Shown here: one piece after another, positions 44,154-55,418 of the stretch
Numbering within the stretch: the first letter of the stretch is position 1
Layout: each line of letters opens with the position of its first letter
Source: Vandiemenella viatica
Lineage: Eukaryota; Arthropoda; Insecta; Orthoptera; Morabidae
Assembly: GCA_031002005.1 (NCBI GenBank)
Contig: JARYHS010008074.1
Span: 345,302,932 to 345,366,931, forward strand
Length of the DNA stretch: 64,000 nt
Reading direction: 5' to 3'
Program-made: the position numbers and the translations under genes
Notes under the pieces: generated by a model
What the model was told of the DNA's origin: nothing
Seen by the model: only the letters and a program-made list of their open reading frames with translations
Database searches by the model: none

Positions 44154-45601
44154 TTTTTTTTTTTTTTTGCTGTCGTCAGTCTTTAGACTGGTTTGATGCA
44201 ATCCTCCATCCCTTCCTATCTTGTGCTAACCTTTTAGTTTCTACATACCCCTTACAACCCACGTCCTCAATTATCTGCTTCATATATTCTAATCTCTGTC
44301 TACCTCTACAGTTCTTACCTTCGACTGTTCCCTCTACTAACAAATTAACCAATCCAGCATGTCTCAAAATATGACCTAAAAGCCTGTCTCTTCTTCCTGT
44401 AAGCTTCTTCCATAAACTTCTTTTCTCACCAATCATTTCCAAAACTCGTTCATTTCTTACTTTGTCTGTCCACCTAATTTTTAGCATTCTTCTGTAGCAC
44501 CACATTTCAAATGCTTCAAGTTTCTTTCTTTCCGGTATTCCTAAAGTCCATGTTTCGCTACCGTAAAGTGCTGTGCTCCACACATAGAGTTTTAAAAAGT
44601 TCTTTCTAATTCCTAGATCAATATTTGAAACTAAAAGGTTTCTCTTTTTCATGAAGGCTCTTTTTGCTAGCGCTATTCTGCTTTTAACATCATTCCTGCT
44701 TCGGCCATCGGTTGTAATTTTGCTTCCCAAGTAACAGAACTCACTCACTTCTCCTATAGCATCCACTCCTATTTTTATATTTAATCTGCTACTATTGGTA
44801 TCATTTCTGCTACATTTCATCACTTTTGTCTTACTTTGATTTATATTCAGTCCAAAATCTTCCTTCAATATTTTGTTCATGCCATTCAATAACTTCTCAA
44901 TATCCTCAGCCCTCTCTGCTAACAAGACAATGTCATCAGCAAATCGTAGCATACTGATTTTTTCTCCCTGAAAACTTATGCCGCATGGAAATTTTTCTTT
45001 GACTTTCTTCATTGCTTCTTCTACATACAAGTTGAATATTAACGGGGATAAACTACAACCTTGTCTCACACCCTTTTTAACTGATGCATGTCTCTCGTCA
45101 TTCTCTACTTTTATTACAGCCACTTGATTCTTATATAGTTTATAGAGAATTCTTCTATCTCGATACTTTAGACCTACCTTCTTTAAAATTTTGAACATCT
45201 TGTCCCACCTAACATTATCAAAAGCTTTTTCTAAATCAAGAAATGCCATAAAAGTATCTTTGTTTTTCTTGATCCGCCCTTCAAGTACTAATCTTAAAGA
45301 CAGAATTGCTTCCCTTGTACCGCGATTTTTCCTAAACCCAAACTGATCTTCACCTACTATCTCTTCTACTACCCTTTCCATCCTTCTGTATATTATTCTA
45401 GTCAGTAATTTTGAAGCATGTGATGTTAGACTAATGGTGCGGTAATTCTCACATTTGTCGGCTTGTGCTTTCTTTGGAAGTGTGAAGATGATATTTTTAT
45501 TAAAATCAGTTGGAATTTCTCCTGTTTCATAACTTTTTGATATCAGCTTGAATAATCTTTCGATTCCTTCCTCTCCTAGAGATTTCAGAAGTTCTGCAGG
45601 G
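44154..45601 (-). mobile_element. 5'-truncated LINE with open reverse transcriptase frame (family B)
   Basis: Minus-strand LINE with a poly-A tail (T-run 44154-44168) and a target duplication ATCACACA at 44144-44151 and 45602-45609. It is truncated at its 5' end inside the RT, in the GIPAELLK box. The element lies probably in a Vti1a intron, antiparallel sense being the same strand as the gene. A second, older copy lies at 61385-62930. Confidence 0.9.
44176..45601 (-). pseudogene. Truncated LINE ORF2: RT and C-terminal domain, uninterrupted
   Basis: About 474 codons open to the stop at 44176. Starts at IPAELLKSL, then ENYRTISLTSHASKLLTRII, EDQFGFRKNRGTREAILSLR, FMAFLDLEKAFDNVRWDKMF (motif A), GVRQGCSLSPLIFNLYVEEA (motif B), LRFADDIVLLAE (motif C, intact), NINQSKTKVMKCS, then YLGSKITTDGRSR. 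The C-terminal part has STALYGSETWTLGIPERKKL, RRMLKIRWTDKVRNERVLEM and a W at QDRKGWRIASNQ, usual for RTE-related and similar LINEs. The C-terminal frame has no stop or shift, so the insertion is young. The endonuclease and start are missing, so it is a dead copy; a frame that extends past 45601 enters target DNA. Confidence 0.85.
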
Positions 45602-45697
45602 ATCACACAACTACACACTCTTAATTTCAGAGACTAAACAGTTTCCTGCCCACCCCATTCAATTACTAACTGATATATTTGCTTCTATTTTATCATT

Positions 45698-45962
45698 GTA
45701 GCGGTAGGGTGGTTCAGTGGTTAAGGCATCTGACTGGAGATCGAAAGGTCTCCAGTTCGAATCCCTGACTTGGCAGGGATTTTGATTGGCACTTAATCCG
45801 ACTTTCACCTCTGGTACAGCTTGCTGTGTAATGTGAAGTGCGCCAGAACTCTTCCGTGGTCCCCTATACTCGAAGGATTGCCAGGTTAGGTTAAGGCGGC
45901 TATGACAAGGGCAGAATGCACAGCTAAAAGAAATCCTGTCATTACAGCCACACAGAATTATT
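45698..45962 (+). repeat. tRNA-derived SINE, plus strand
   Basis: Head GGTGGTTCAGTGGTTAAGGC and box B CCAGTTCGAATCCCTGAC; body with GGCAGGGATTTTGATTGGCA, GTACAGCTTGCTGTGTAATG and CAGGTTAGGTTAAGGCGGCT; tail CACAGAATTATTATCG. Same family as 36338-36650. A real tRNA gene is excluded by the long body and the tail. Confidence 0.85.
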
Positions 45963-46156
45963 ATCGTGCTATCGTTAATGGACTACTTTATTCCTCAGCA
46001 AGCTGTTTTTAAGAAGAAAGAAAAGTTGTACTTTCTAAGTGCTGAAATGATAGACCAAGGACAGCAGATGATGAGAGCAGTGTTCTTAGACTTATCAGCA
46101 TCTTATGATACTGTGAACCATCACTTCCTTGAGGACAAAGTCTACAACATCTCAAA

Positions 46157-48427
46157 TAGAGTTGTGAAAGTAACGATGTATTCGTTACTAAGTAATGGGT
46201 TCTCCGCCTGACTCGAAGTACTGAATCGTTACTCACAAATTCATTTCGTTAGTCGCATGTTTCGTTATTCGCATTTGTCATACAGATACGAACACGTTCC
46301 AGCTCCTGCAGGTAAATAATTTTGACAATGTGTAAGACTAATTTTTTAGTTTTTATTTTGTTTAACATTAAAATTTACAGGGCATAATTTGAGATAGTTA
46401 CTGTTGTTTCATTGATCGTTCATTACTGAGGTTTATTGATTTCAAACATTTATGAAATTGGTTTATTTCAAGATTTGATGCCTTCTATTTTATTTTATAG
46501 CGTAATTTACAATATAAAAGAGTTGTCTAATAGTTTGTGATATCTCTGCACTTTTGTTTTAATAATATTTAATTAAAATGCAATAGAGCGCACGCTCCGG
46601 TGGTAATTTCCCTACACACTGATCTTCCTCCCTTTCCTGCATCCACCTACATTTGCCCTCTACAAATTTTAACTTTAAATTCTTTCAACATTTTTGGTAA
46701 ATTATTCACAATTTCTCTTAGTAACTTATTCCAATCCCTGGCACCCTTACCTAAAAAAGAGAATCTTCCTACACCCTTGTGCCTGAAATCGAGTGCCAGC
46801 TTGTGGTCATGGTCATCTTTTCCCTTCCAAGCCTTACTTTTAATTCTTACACCAATCTCTTTCCATGCCTCATCATCAATATACACCTTTTACACTGCGA
46901 CGACCCCCTTCACCATCCTCCGGTCTTCCAATGAATCCCATTCCAGCTACGTATTTTATCATATCTGTTACTGATTGTGTTATGCGATAATTTCCAGAAA
47001 CATATCTAGCAGCCCTGTTTTGCAGTTCCAGAATTTCATAAACAAACAACTAGGTGCAATGACTTTATCCCTTTTGCCTGGTGTTAGTTATTGTATTATT
47101 ACCGCAGGATTCATGTGATCAATGCGGTACTAGCTTTAATGTTGAATGTTTGCTGTAACCGCGACACAACAACAATTGCGAATCTAATCGCACGTTTGTC
47201 CTGAACCTTTGTTATTGATTTAAATGATTTAAATATTGATATTTTTAAAATGAAACAATTAAAGCGGGAGTCCATAGCACTCTGCCTGCAGGCCCGACTT
47301 GATGGTATGACAATAATTATTTTAACAAATCTATCACAAAAACATGAAGAATATACAAAAATAAATGAAAACAGTAAAAGAAGACAGTGGTGAAACCACC
47401 TATTTAAAAACGAAATACTTTGACGAGATTATAATATTTGTTAAATACATGTCCCATTATCATATCAGGCTTTTATTCAGGATTTTGAGTCGGGCTACTT
47501 TAAAAAATAACCGTCGTTAGTTATTGTCACTATATATGTCACAGTCAGGCTGTAAAATTAAATTATTTATATCATCTTTCATTACTTTATTGTTGCTTTA
47601 CATTAACAAAACACAATTCTCAGTTTCATCCAAACTTCGCCGTACACACAATCTCATCCTCTCTCTCCTATCTTCACGTCAAAGATCTTCTTCCTGCACT
47701 GTTTATTCCAGAGATTTTCGTGTACATTGTTCATTCGGTAACGGCGCATGGATTTCTTTGACACAATGTTAATAAAACGATATAAAATATTTTTTAACAA
47801 CATACATATATAATCAGTTTAACATTAATCAGATAAGAATAGTGATTCGAAAGTACCACCATCAAATAACACTTCCCATTGAAATCAAATAAAAAACATT
47901 AATTATTAATTATTTAAAAACTAAGATGCTGTGTATTCTTACAAGGCGAAAATTCAGGTCTTTCCTCTTTTTTTTGTATGCAAACAGGTGTTTGTTTCGA
48001 AATTAGCTTATTCTCTCATATATAATATTCATAACAATAAATCAAGTGTACATTCATAGGTTTTCCATAAGATCCATGAGCTAATTACTTGACTTTAAGT
48101 TTTATCCGAACGAACAACTTTCCTAAACTTATTTTACTGAATAAACAATTTACTTAAACTTTACCCAAGTACAAACAAAGTCCTCCTGTATACGACACAA
48201 CTCAATGTAAATGTGATGTTTCATGCTAGTTTGTATTGTACCGAAAATAACGAGTAACGAAAACGATACGATAGTAATGAAGTTATTCCGTACGCGACGC
48301 GACTCGATGCGATGAAATGCTTGGTGCTAGTGCTCGATAGTAACGAGTAACGATTCGAAAGTAACGGGTACTGATTGGTTTAGTAACAAATACAGGTACA
48401 GAATTTCTCGTTACTTTTACAGCTCTA
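46157..48427 (+). mobile_element. hAT transposon, non-autonomous, with perfect 8-bp duplication
   Basis: Ends TAGAGTTGTGAAAGTAACGA (46157) and, as reverse complement of the right end, TAGAGCTGTAAAAGTAACGA (48427). Target duplication ATCTCAAA at 46149-46156 and 48428-48435 is perfect, and removing the element restores the LINE reading. Both subterminal regions are full of GTAACG/CGTTAC motifs (for example 46170-46260 and 48245-48420). No transposase was seen in the 2271 bp; an inverted LINE fragment lies at 46593-47060. Strand is arbitrary. Confidence 0.9.
46593..47060 (-). pseudogene. LINE 3' fragment (family A), minus strand, inside the hAT
   Basis: Minus strand reads YEILELQNRAARYVSGNY (about 47040-46985), DMIKYVAGMGFIGRPEDGEG and in frame 46886-46647 DEAWKEIGVRIKSKAWKGKD, then GRFSFLGKGARDWNKLLREI and KMLKEFKVKICRGQ. 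This is the C-terminal RT region of the family at 19806 and 21356. It was probably picked up or inserted within the hAT element. Confidence 0.78.
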
Positions 48428-48866
48428 ATCTCAAAGGACTACAATTTCAGCTGCATCATGTGAAACTACTTCAAAACTGGAGGCTCTCCGCTGAATTCCA
48501 GGAGCAAAGGAGCAAATGGATAATAATAATAATAAAAAATTGACTGCTCCATGGAAACTGCGGTAGCATTGCTGATGTTAAAAATCTATAATAATGATTA
48601 GGCAATTTTATTTAAACTAATAGTTTCATTCATGCCGATGAATGTGCAATGATTTCTCAGAGAAGCATTTTTGAGCTAATAAAATCAGAGCTGTCTGAAG
48701 CACTTGATATACTCATTATTATAGGAAGAACCAACCAAACCCGTATGCATCTAAAATACAGACAAGTAAGTCCCACCTCAAGCACAAACAAGCCTCTCAT
48801 TTGGAGGGGAGTAATTCCACTGGAGTGTTATACAGTATTCCAAAAGATCTTGAACTTACTCTAGAC

Positions 48867-49157
48867 CAGTGGTCTGCAAACTGGTGTACCGCCACAAGAT
48901 GAAAGGTATGTCGCAAAATTTTACCTACTGTAAGGAATTTACTGTAGAGTTTTCTTTATTAGTTATTTTATTCCAGTTTCCATTTTTCACATGATGCAAA
49001 TTGTTACATACTGTAATATGTTAAGAAATTAAATGTTAATTACTTACTCGCAGTTGTTAATTTCACAGTGGTGTGACGTGTTGAGTCATGGATAATTTAT
49101 CATGTGCCACAATTAGAAAAAGATGTGCCACAAGTAGAAAAATATCATCGACCACTG
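48867..49157 (+). mobile_element. Small hAT-type MITE
   Basis: 291 bp with ends CAGTGGTCTGCAAACTGG and, reversed, CAGTGGTCGATGATAT; the first 8 bases match. The flanking octamers (CTCTAGAC, CACTAAAT) agree in only 5 of 8, so an old insertion. It interrupts the LINE remnant. Confidence 0.65.
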
Positions 49158-49660
49158 CACTAAATTACAGAAAGCTTTGCTAAAACATCAAGCATTGTAT
49201 GGTACTGGTACAACTCGGATAGCACAGACACGGTGAAGATGTTCGCCTCATGTTCCTTATGGTTTCTTTCCTGTCATTCCAAAATGATGGATGTCGCACT
49301 CATCAAGAAGACATGCTTGACTATCACAGGTTGTCTACAGTCAACACCTGCTCAATAGGTTTTTTTTTTTTCTTCCTCCCAATGTCCTCCTCGAAAAATC
49401 AGGCAAAAAATAAATAATAATAATAATAATATATACTATGCATCTGCAATCCAGCTTCTGCTTGGTTATCAGCCTGGACACCGTAGATTGAGAAGTATTT
49501 CTGGAGGTCTAATTATGTACTTGTAGGAACACCAGATCAAGAAACAGTTCAAATGTTACACACAAAAACTGAGTGTCTGTCTCTTTGATTAGAACCAGAT
49601 AAACAACTTCCACTTGCCCCTCCCCCCACCCATAAAAATGATTGGACAACTTCGAAGGTA

Positions 49661-50282
49661 CTCAGTAGACTATTTTCAATAGTTATCAGTTCCAGGGAAA
49701 AAAATGACAGAAATGGGGATCCCATGTGAAAGCCTTAATGTGTGAATACAGTGAAGATACCATAGCCTATTTTCTACAGTGGAGATTGTGTATAGGCAGC
49801 TACAAGGCTGAAGAACTGGTTTCGGCCAAGTTTGAGCACATAAAAGTTTGTGACCTGTTCCTGTTTGTAATTCTCTTTTTGTATTTCTCTGACATATTCA
49901 ATAAATAAGTAGATAAGTATACTACTGTATTTTCGCAAGGATAATAAAATATCTAACCCAAAAATAAATTTTAAAAACTTCACATATTATTTATTGAAAG
50001 CTTACAAATTGTGTATAGTAATGCAGTTTGGCATCTTGTGCAAAGATAGTATTAACAAATAACCTTAAATTTACATGAATACATAAGGAGTCCAGAAATA
50101 CTACTCCATGGAGTTCTCTCTTTCTCATTCTGTGGTTCAAATGTATTAATGGATGTCAAAGTAATTGAAACACAAGATTTCTAAGTTTAATCTACTTACC
50201 ATCATCAGATGACAGCTTTATATGTTACAATGGCTGCTCAGAAATGCCATCTGATAGTGAAGAAGTGAAGATCATAACATCG
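49661..50282. other. No feature recognised
   Basis: AT-rich sequence between the LINE remnant and the next transposon. Two short frames at 49726-49983 have no motif. Confidence 0.45.
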
Positions 50283-53200
50283 TACTAATTAGCATACCTC
50301 GTAACTCCAAAATGACAAACTTTACACAAACAGGAAAAAATTTATTTTTATTTCTATAAGTGTCCCCACCATATGTTTTTCCAATTACAAGTAATTTTTA
50401 ATGGTCATTGATGATGCGTAAATTGTATTTTCCCACATTTTACATAAATTGAATTTATTTATGGAGTTAAGAGTTTTTACAGCAAAATATATTAGAGATA
50501 CGGGGTTTTCTTATAATGATAGATTAAAAATGATGTACTTAATTACTAGATATGTTAAAGAAAAAGAATATTGTTATAACATTTTTTACTGAGCGGCTTC
50601 TTTTATAATACTGGTAGTTCAAATGATTTGAAAAAGAAATGTCTAGATACTCTAATGAGTAAGGGAGAGACTTCTGCGCACATTGAGATGCAGTCCGCAG
50701 GTACATTCATGTTTTTGTTTTTTAGCCTCTGCTCAATCACAGAATGTACAAAGTCAGCTTCCATCTGCGTGTGCCATACTTCCACGTACTTCTGTAACCA
50801 CATTAATTTATCTTGTAATAGATATGTGGTGGAAAAGCATGTATTTCTATTCTGATAAGAACATCCATCACTGTACAGTTGAAGTTTTCCTTGGTCTTCT
50901 GGTAGAGAAAGCTGTGAAACTTGATAAAACATTCGCAAAATCATGTGATGTTAAACTGCCCTGTGTTTCATTTCAAAGAAAACAATAGCCAGCATTGGTA
51001 CTTAGCTTGTAAAATTATGAACTGAAAGTTTCATTTTGTAACAAAGACTTAATTTAGAGGACTGCAGTAAAGCTTGCAAATCCACAGTAAAACTAAAGTA
51101 TGTTAGGTTTGTTATCTCTGACTCCTTTTCCATTTGTGCTTCATTTTTTCTTATAATATACTAAGCTTCATTATAATTACCAGTTTTAAATGTTTCACAC
51201 TTATCTCAAAAATCCTTCTCAGATTTAGATGTAGACTTAGATTATGATCTTCAAACAACTGTGAGAATCTAGATAATGTGAGTGAGGTTGTAGCTTTCCT
51301 TAGGCACCAATCCTCTTTGTAGGAGCAATATAACTGCCTTTTGGATTTCCAATTTGGCTCAAGATAAAATCTGGTAGATGATTTCCGACAATAATGCAAC
51401 TCAAATTTAGAGATCCAGCCTCCTTTGACTTTCTAAGTTTTTTTGTGACAGGCACTGTAATAGCACTGTCTTCGACTGCTTCATTGTCTGCATCACCTGC
51501 TGTTGACTCTTGAGGTTCATTTTGCCAAATTAGTGCAGTTCAATGCATAAGGTGTTTAAAAAGATGGTCTAATAAACACGAACTGTACAGGTTACTTTTT
51601 AAAAGAAATATTGGCATGATTATTTCCTAACTTACTCTCGTTTTGATCTCTTGTCCTTTTCGTATTTGTTTTCTTCATCAAAAATTTTACAAACAACTTC
51701 TTTACCTTGCCACTCAAGTCCCCAAAACTCTATAAAGTTGTCTTCTCTGTTATAGCTGCACCTTGTAACCCACTTTTATCTTTCCTTTTACATGAGAGCC
51801 GGGGCGACATTTTCTTCTCTTTCCTTTGTATACAATATCTCCAATTTCCATCATCATCCTCCGTTTGGAGATCTCTACATTGTCACTAACCTCACTGGAG
51901 GGTGTTGCTTCATCATTTTCCTGCTCCACGACACCTCAAAAATATTTTCAATTGTCTCCTAAATTTGTAAAGCTGAGTTATTTGCACTTATGTACAGGTC
52001 TAGGTTATCAAAATTCTTTCCTCTTCACTTTGATTTTACCAGATTTTCATTTAATTCATTCACATTCAATAATATTCCATCAGCATTAAGTACAAAAGTT
52101 CCCATGGATACATATTGGTCTGAACCGTCTGAGGCCGTTTTTATGGGAAAAATCTTGGTCTAGTGCAATTGTGACATAGTAGTAAATTAAAAGTTAAAAT
52201 GATTTATATATAAAAGAAAAAAAGAAAAGAATACAAAGGTTAATAAATATTGTTTGCCCAGAGAGGCTTTAAAAGATAATCTCTGGAAAAAAAAGAAGTG
52301 AAGTTAGGAGAATTGTTGAGTAGAGGAAACAACCAAGAAAAAGATTGATTTTGGCAGCAGCGTGGAGTTGAATTGAGAGATCTTGAGTAGGAACAAACCT
52401 GCAAATCTTGGGATGTCAAGGTTGTCTCAAACACGGTCATTATTGGTATTAGAGAACTTTTAAACTGGCAAACGAAAGAAATAAACTGCAAAAGATTATA
52501 AACGAAATACAGTCTACAAATTGTATTTATTTAATAACATGGATCTCTTACATGCTCGCATATAATTTATATACGACACAATTTCTGTGGAAAAATCTTC
52601 TTCTAGGGTCATTTCTACTTGCCTCTTAACATTGTGTAAAGTATAAATAAAAATAGAAGTTAACCACGTTAAAATTTTTGGCCCATATGTCCAATATAAA
52701 GATAGCATTATACTGTTACAATCCGTTATGTATTTTGGAGCTTAACTGAAAAGTAATGAAAATGCAATATTTTTTGTAAATAGGTTAAATTTAAAAATTT
52801 CTTCTGTGATATAGGTCTGTACAAAGTTGTAACCATAACATATAAAACCTCTCAACTCCTTTGCCAAGCTAACAAATCAAACTAGTAGAAAATCTCTTAA
52901 ATCCAGACCAATATTTCCTGGACATTTTGAACATTTTTCTAGTATGTTAAAAACATATTAGTAGGAATAAAAACAATTGTAATACATACTTTTTAAGAAT
53001 ATTTAGACTTCAAGAATCAAACAGAAAAATATCCCAGTGTAAAGACAAATTGAAAATAGAGCAACATTTTACAGGACCACATCAATGATCAACATTGGAC
53101 TTACCAGGTCTGCTATCTCATAAACTAAGATACCGGAGTTAAGAGGTTTGCAAAAATGAGCTTCACTTGATTTTGTAATGTTATGGAATTAAGAGGATTG

Positions 53201-53291
53201 CTGCAACAGGTAGAGATTTGTTTTTTCTACAAGTTGGTATTAAAATGTGAAATGTTGGAAAAAAACGGAGTTACGAGGTTTGCTAATTAGT
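50283..53291 (-). mobile_element. Old DNA transposon with TIRs and subterminal repeats
   Basis: CGTACTAATTAGCATACCTC at 50281-50300 pairs with the reverse complement of the end at about 53272-53294 (CGTACTAATTAGCAAACCTC), giving TIRs of about 27 bp with one or two mismatches. A TA lies next to CTAATTAG on both sides, so a TA duplication is possible but not proven. Copies of GGAGTTAAGAGGTTTGC or near it lie at 53134-53152, 53184-53202 and 53266-53284, and similar GGAGTTAAGAG near 50463. A transposase-like pseudogene is on the minus strand (50600-52090). About 3.0 kb. Confidence 0.72.
50600..52090 (-). pseudogene. Decayed transposase-like protein of an uncharacterised arthropod family
   Basis: Minus-strand pieces in order: a charged N-terminal part (KMSPRLSCKRKDKSGLQG, about 51810-51750), then RKSSTRFYLEPNWKSKRQLY and EDWCLRKATTSLTLSRFSQL then DHNLSLHL (51399-51230), then, after frameshifts, LYSDGCSYQNRNTCFSTTYL, WLQKYVEVWHTQMEADFVHS and NVPADCISMCAEV (50885-50650). 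These resemble a set of proteins common in insects and cnidarians with the boxes R-x-YLEPxxxxKRxLY, F-x-LNLSLHxPKKDxCxxC, LYSDGCxYQNRN and KYLEKGHTQMExDSVHxxIE. I know these only as uncharacterised, probably DDE-type transposase proteins. Several stops and shifts. It lies inside the TIRs of the same 3-kb element. Confidence 0.65.
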
Positions 53292-53854
53292 ACGACGATA
53301 AGTGACAATTACCAAAGGTCAACAACAACCTTTTGCTGGAGAAGAAATTCTGTAATCCACAAGGGTAGTACCTAAAAATGGAAGTTGGGATGGTATCCCA
53401 AGAAAAACAACATTTCCTAATTTACTGTTCACCACAGAAATGTTTTAGAAAGTGGTTCATATGAAAATACAACTTAACTTGACTAACTTGTATCCATTTT
53501 CTCACCATCATCTTTCAACTAAACACCAATTATTCAGCGTTATTTTTATGCTGTTATAACACTTTCATAAAGTTTGCTGGTATATACAAGACAGTACCAA
53601 ATCATTTTTAGCAGAAAATTTTGGTGTCCTTGGCAAGGAAGCTGTATGCTTCAAAGGCTCAAACTTCATTCCACAAATTTCTGCACAGAATCACAGTAGG
53701 AAAAGAGTGATCAGCTGTGAGTGGAACTAAACAGAATATCTAAAAAGAGCTTTCAAAAGACTGAAGAGGGTGATAAGGAGATGAACCAGGAAAGTGACAA
53801 TAAAAACCTTGGCCAATCCATTACTTTAATTTACTGATGTAGTGTGGGACCCTC
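53292..53854. other. No feature recognised
   Basis: AT-rich sequence; no coding motif or repeat seen. Confidence 0.45.
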
Positions 53855-54300
53855 TTACACGTGTTGGATAGGGTGCAAAAGAGGGCATGTATGTTTGTTT
53901 ATGGCAATATCACAAAACACAATCAGTAACTGACATGGTGAAGTGGCTGGACTGGCAGTCACTAGAAGTAGGAGGAGAGTGAAGAGAGATGTGCGAAGGT
54001 ACATAGCATTTTGGTGTGACGATGTAGAAGAAATCATACAAGTATATGGATAGAAAAAGATGAACCTGATCACAACCACAAGCTGACACATAATATTAAA
54101 TGTAAGTAGATATGAAAATTTTATATCATTGGTAAGGGAGTAAGGGACTGAAATAAATTAAGAAGGGACATGAGGAACAATTTACAAAAAACACTGAAAG
54201 AATTTAAAGTTAAAATTAATAAAGTGCAAAAGCAGGTGTGGTGGAAGTTTGAGATTTAAAAAAAAAAAAATGGGTAAACATATGTACCGAAATATGCTCT
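53855..54300 (+). pseudogene. LINE 3' fragment (family A), plus strand
   Basis: VLDRVQKRACMFVYGN at about 53862-53910 matches the GVQRRAARFVxGN box; TKHNQ-type and DWQSLE-type residues follow, and later KEFKVKI-like residues near 54200. Frame-broken. A fifth-class decayed copy of the RT C-terminus that also occurs at 19806, 21356 and 46593. Ends approximate; the Helitron at 54404 begins shortly after. Confidence 0.6.
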
Positions 54301-54439
54301 ATTGCAATCAAATTAAATTAAAACTATAAACGTGGGTAAGTGCACCAAACAGAGGAAGGAGGATTTTCTTTTTACCAAGATGCGATTACTTTTTATCAAT
54401 TTACTAGCAGGTGCCCATGACTTCCTTTGTGTTTGTAAC

Positions 54440-55151
54440 TAATTTGGATTGACAGCTACCGACATCTAACCACCATAGTGCACGATGGGAGACTCGATGC
54501 TATTACCACATGCAAAAGTCAGTCATCTGCGCTATGTAGTTCAGGAAGCAAAGTAAAATATATGGACACACATGACTTTGGTCGAAATACGAAAATATCC
54601 TTCACTGACAAATTTCAAACACCATATCTCCCACACTCCCATAGTTACCTAAATTCGGCCAACGATGTGATAGACGGGTGACTCTGTGCTGCTACCACAC
54701 ACAAACACCAGTGATCGGCGCTAGATAGTTTTGAATAAAAAGTGATACACCATGACACATATGTTTTTGGTAGAAATATGAAAGTGCCGGAGGCCGACCA
54801 CTATCAACCACCATATCTCCCACACCCCCATAGCTACCATCATCTAACATCCATAGTACATGATAAGAGATACGATACCACACACAAACACCAATGGTCT
54901 ATGCTATGTAGTTGTGGCATCTGAGTAAGATATAAGGAGATACATGCCTTTGGTCGAAATACGAAAATATCCTTGATCGTCCATTTTCAATCACCATATC
55001 TCCCACATTACCACAGTTACCAAAATTCGGCCAACGTTGTGATTGACGGGTGACTCTGTGCAACTACCACACACAAACACATGTGATCTGCGCTAGACAG
55101 TATTGGCTGAAAAGTGATACACCATGTCACATACATCTTTGGTAGAAATAT
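54440..55151 (+). repeat. Satellite-like array, left part
   Basis: Monomers of 181-192 bp, each with a copy of ACCATATCTCCCACA (54621, 54810, 54993) and CTACCACACACAAACACC. Two alternating variants are visible: one with GGTAGAAATATGAAAGTGCC, the other with GGTCGAAATACGAAAATATC, so the real period is a dimer of about 370 bp. Continues at 59905. Confidence 0.9.
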
Positions 55152-55364
55152 TGTTATTATTACTTATATTTCGGCAGTTAATAGCGTAGAACAGAAGCGT
55201 ACTAAAATAAACTGTAAAGGACGCGTTATTGCGAACAGCAATTCTTTATTACACGTTCGCACGCCAATGCGCAATACAACGTACAACGACAACATAGACC
55301 AGCGAGATTACAGACAATGCAAAGAATAATTTAATATCTGTGCATTTCACTGATAATCTCTACA
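55152..55364 (-). repeat. copia 3' LTR
   Basis: 213 bp, identical to the 5' LTR at 59692-59904; the polypurine tract adjoins at 55365. Confidence 0.97.
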
Positions 55365-55376
55365 ATCCCCCCCTCG
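55365..55376 (-). promoter_or_regulatory. Polypurine tract of copia
   Basis: Minus strand CCGAGGGGGGAT immediately before the 3' LTR, the plus-strand DNA priming site. Confidence 0.8.
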
Positions 55377-55418
55377 GAAGATCATTGACTTGTGGATGAT
55401 CATTCCGCACTTCGGAGA

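Larger units (their letters stand above)
45963..49660 (+). pseudogene. Decayed LINE RT (R1/jockey-like), split by hAT and MITE
   Basis: Plus-strand RT remnants: MRAVFLDLSASYDTVNHHFL (46074-46133, motif A with catalytic D), then the hAT insertion at 46157-48427, then HVKLLQNWRLSAEFQEQRSKW (about 48455-48520), then the motif C region HADECAMISQ (about 48635; usual is YADDL), DILIIIGRTNQTRMHLKYRQ, then the MITE at 48867-49157, then the C-terminal region with KTCLTITGCLQSTPAQ (about 49300-49350) and LLLGYQPGHRRLRSISG (about 49455-49500). The order fits one LINE whose RT was hit twice. Long decayed. Confidence 0.72.

Noticed and set aside
45698..45780. tRNA-like segment with box A and box B
   Set aside because: Followed by a long SINE body and AATTATT tail; same holds for 15146, 36338, 40035 and 61662. 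No acceptor stem as in a real tRNA.
47524..47772. 82-codon frame inside the hAT element
   Set aside because: No similarity to hAT transposase; element looks non-autonomous.
54478..55329. Several 60-71 codon frames in the satellite array
   Set aside because: Products of the repeat sequence itself, the same in each monomer; no coding signal.
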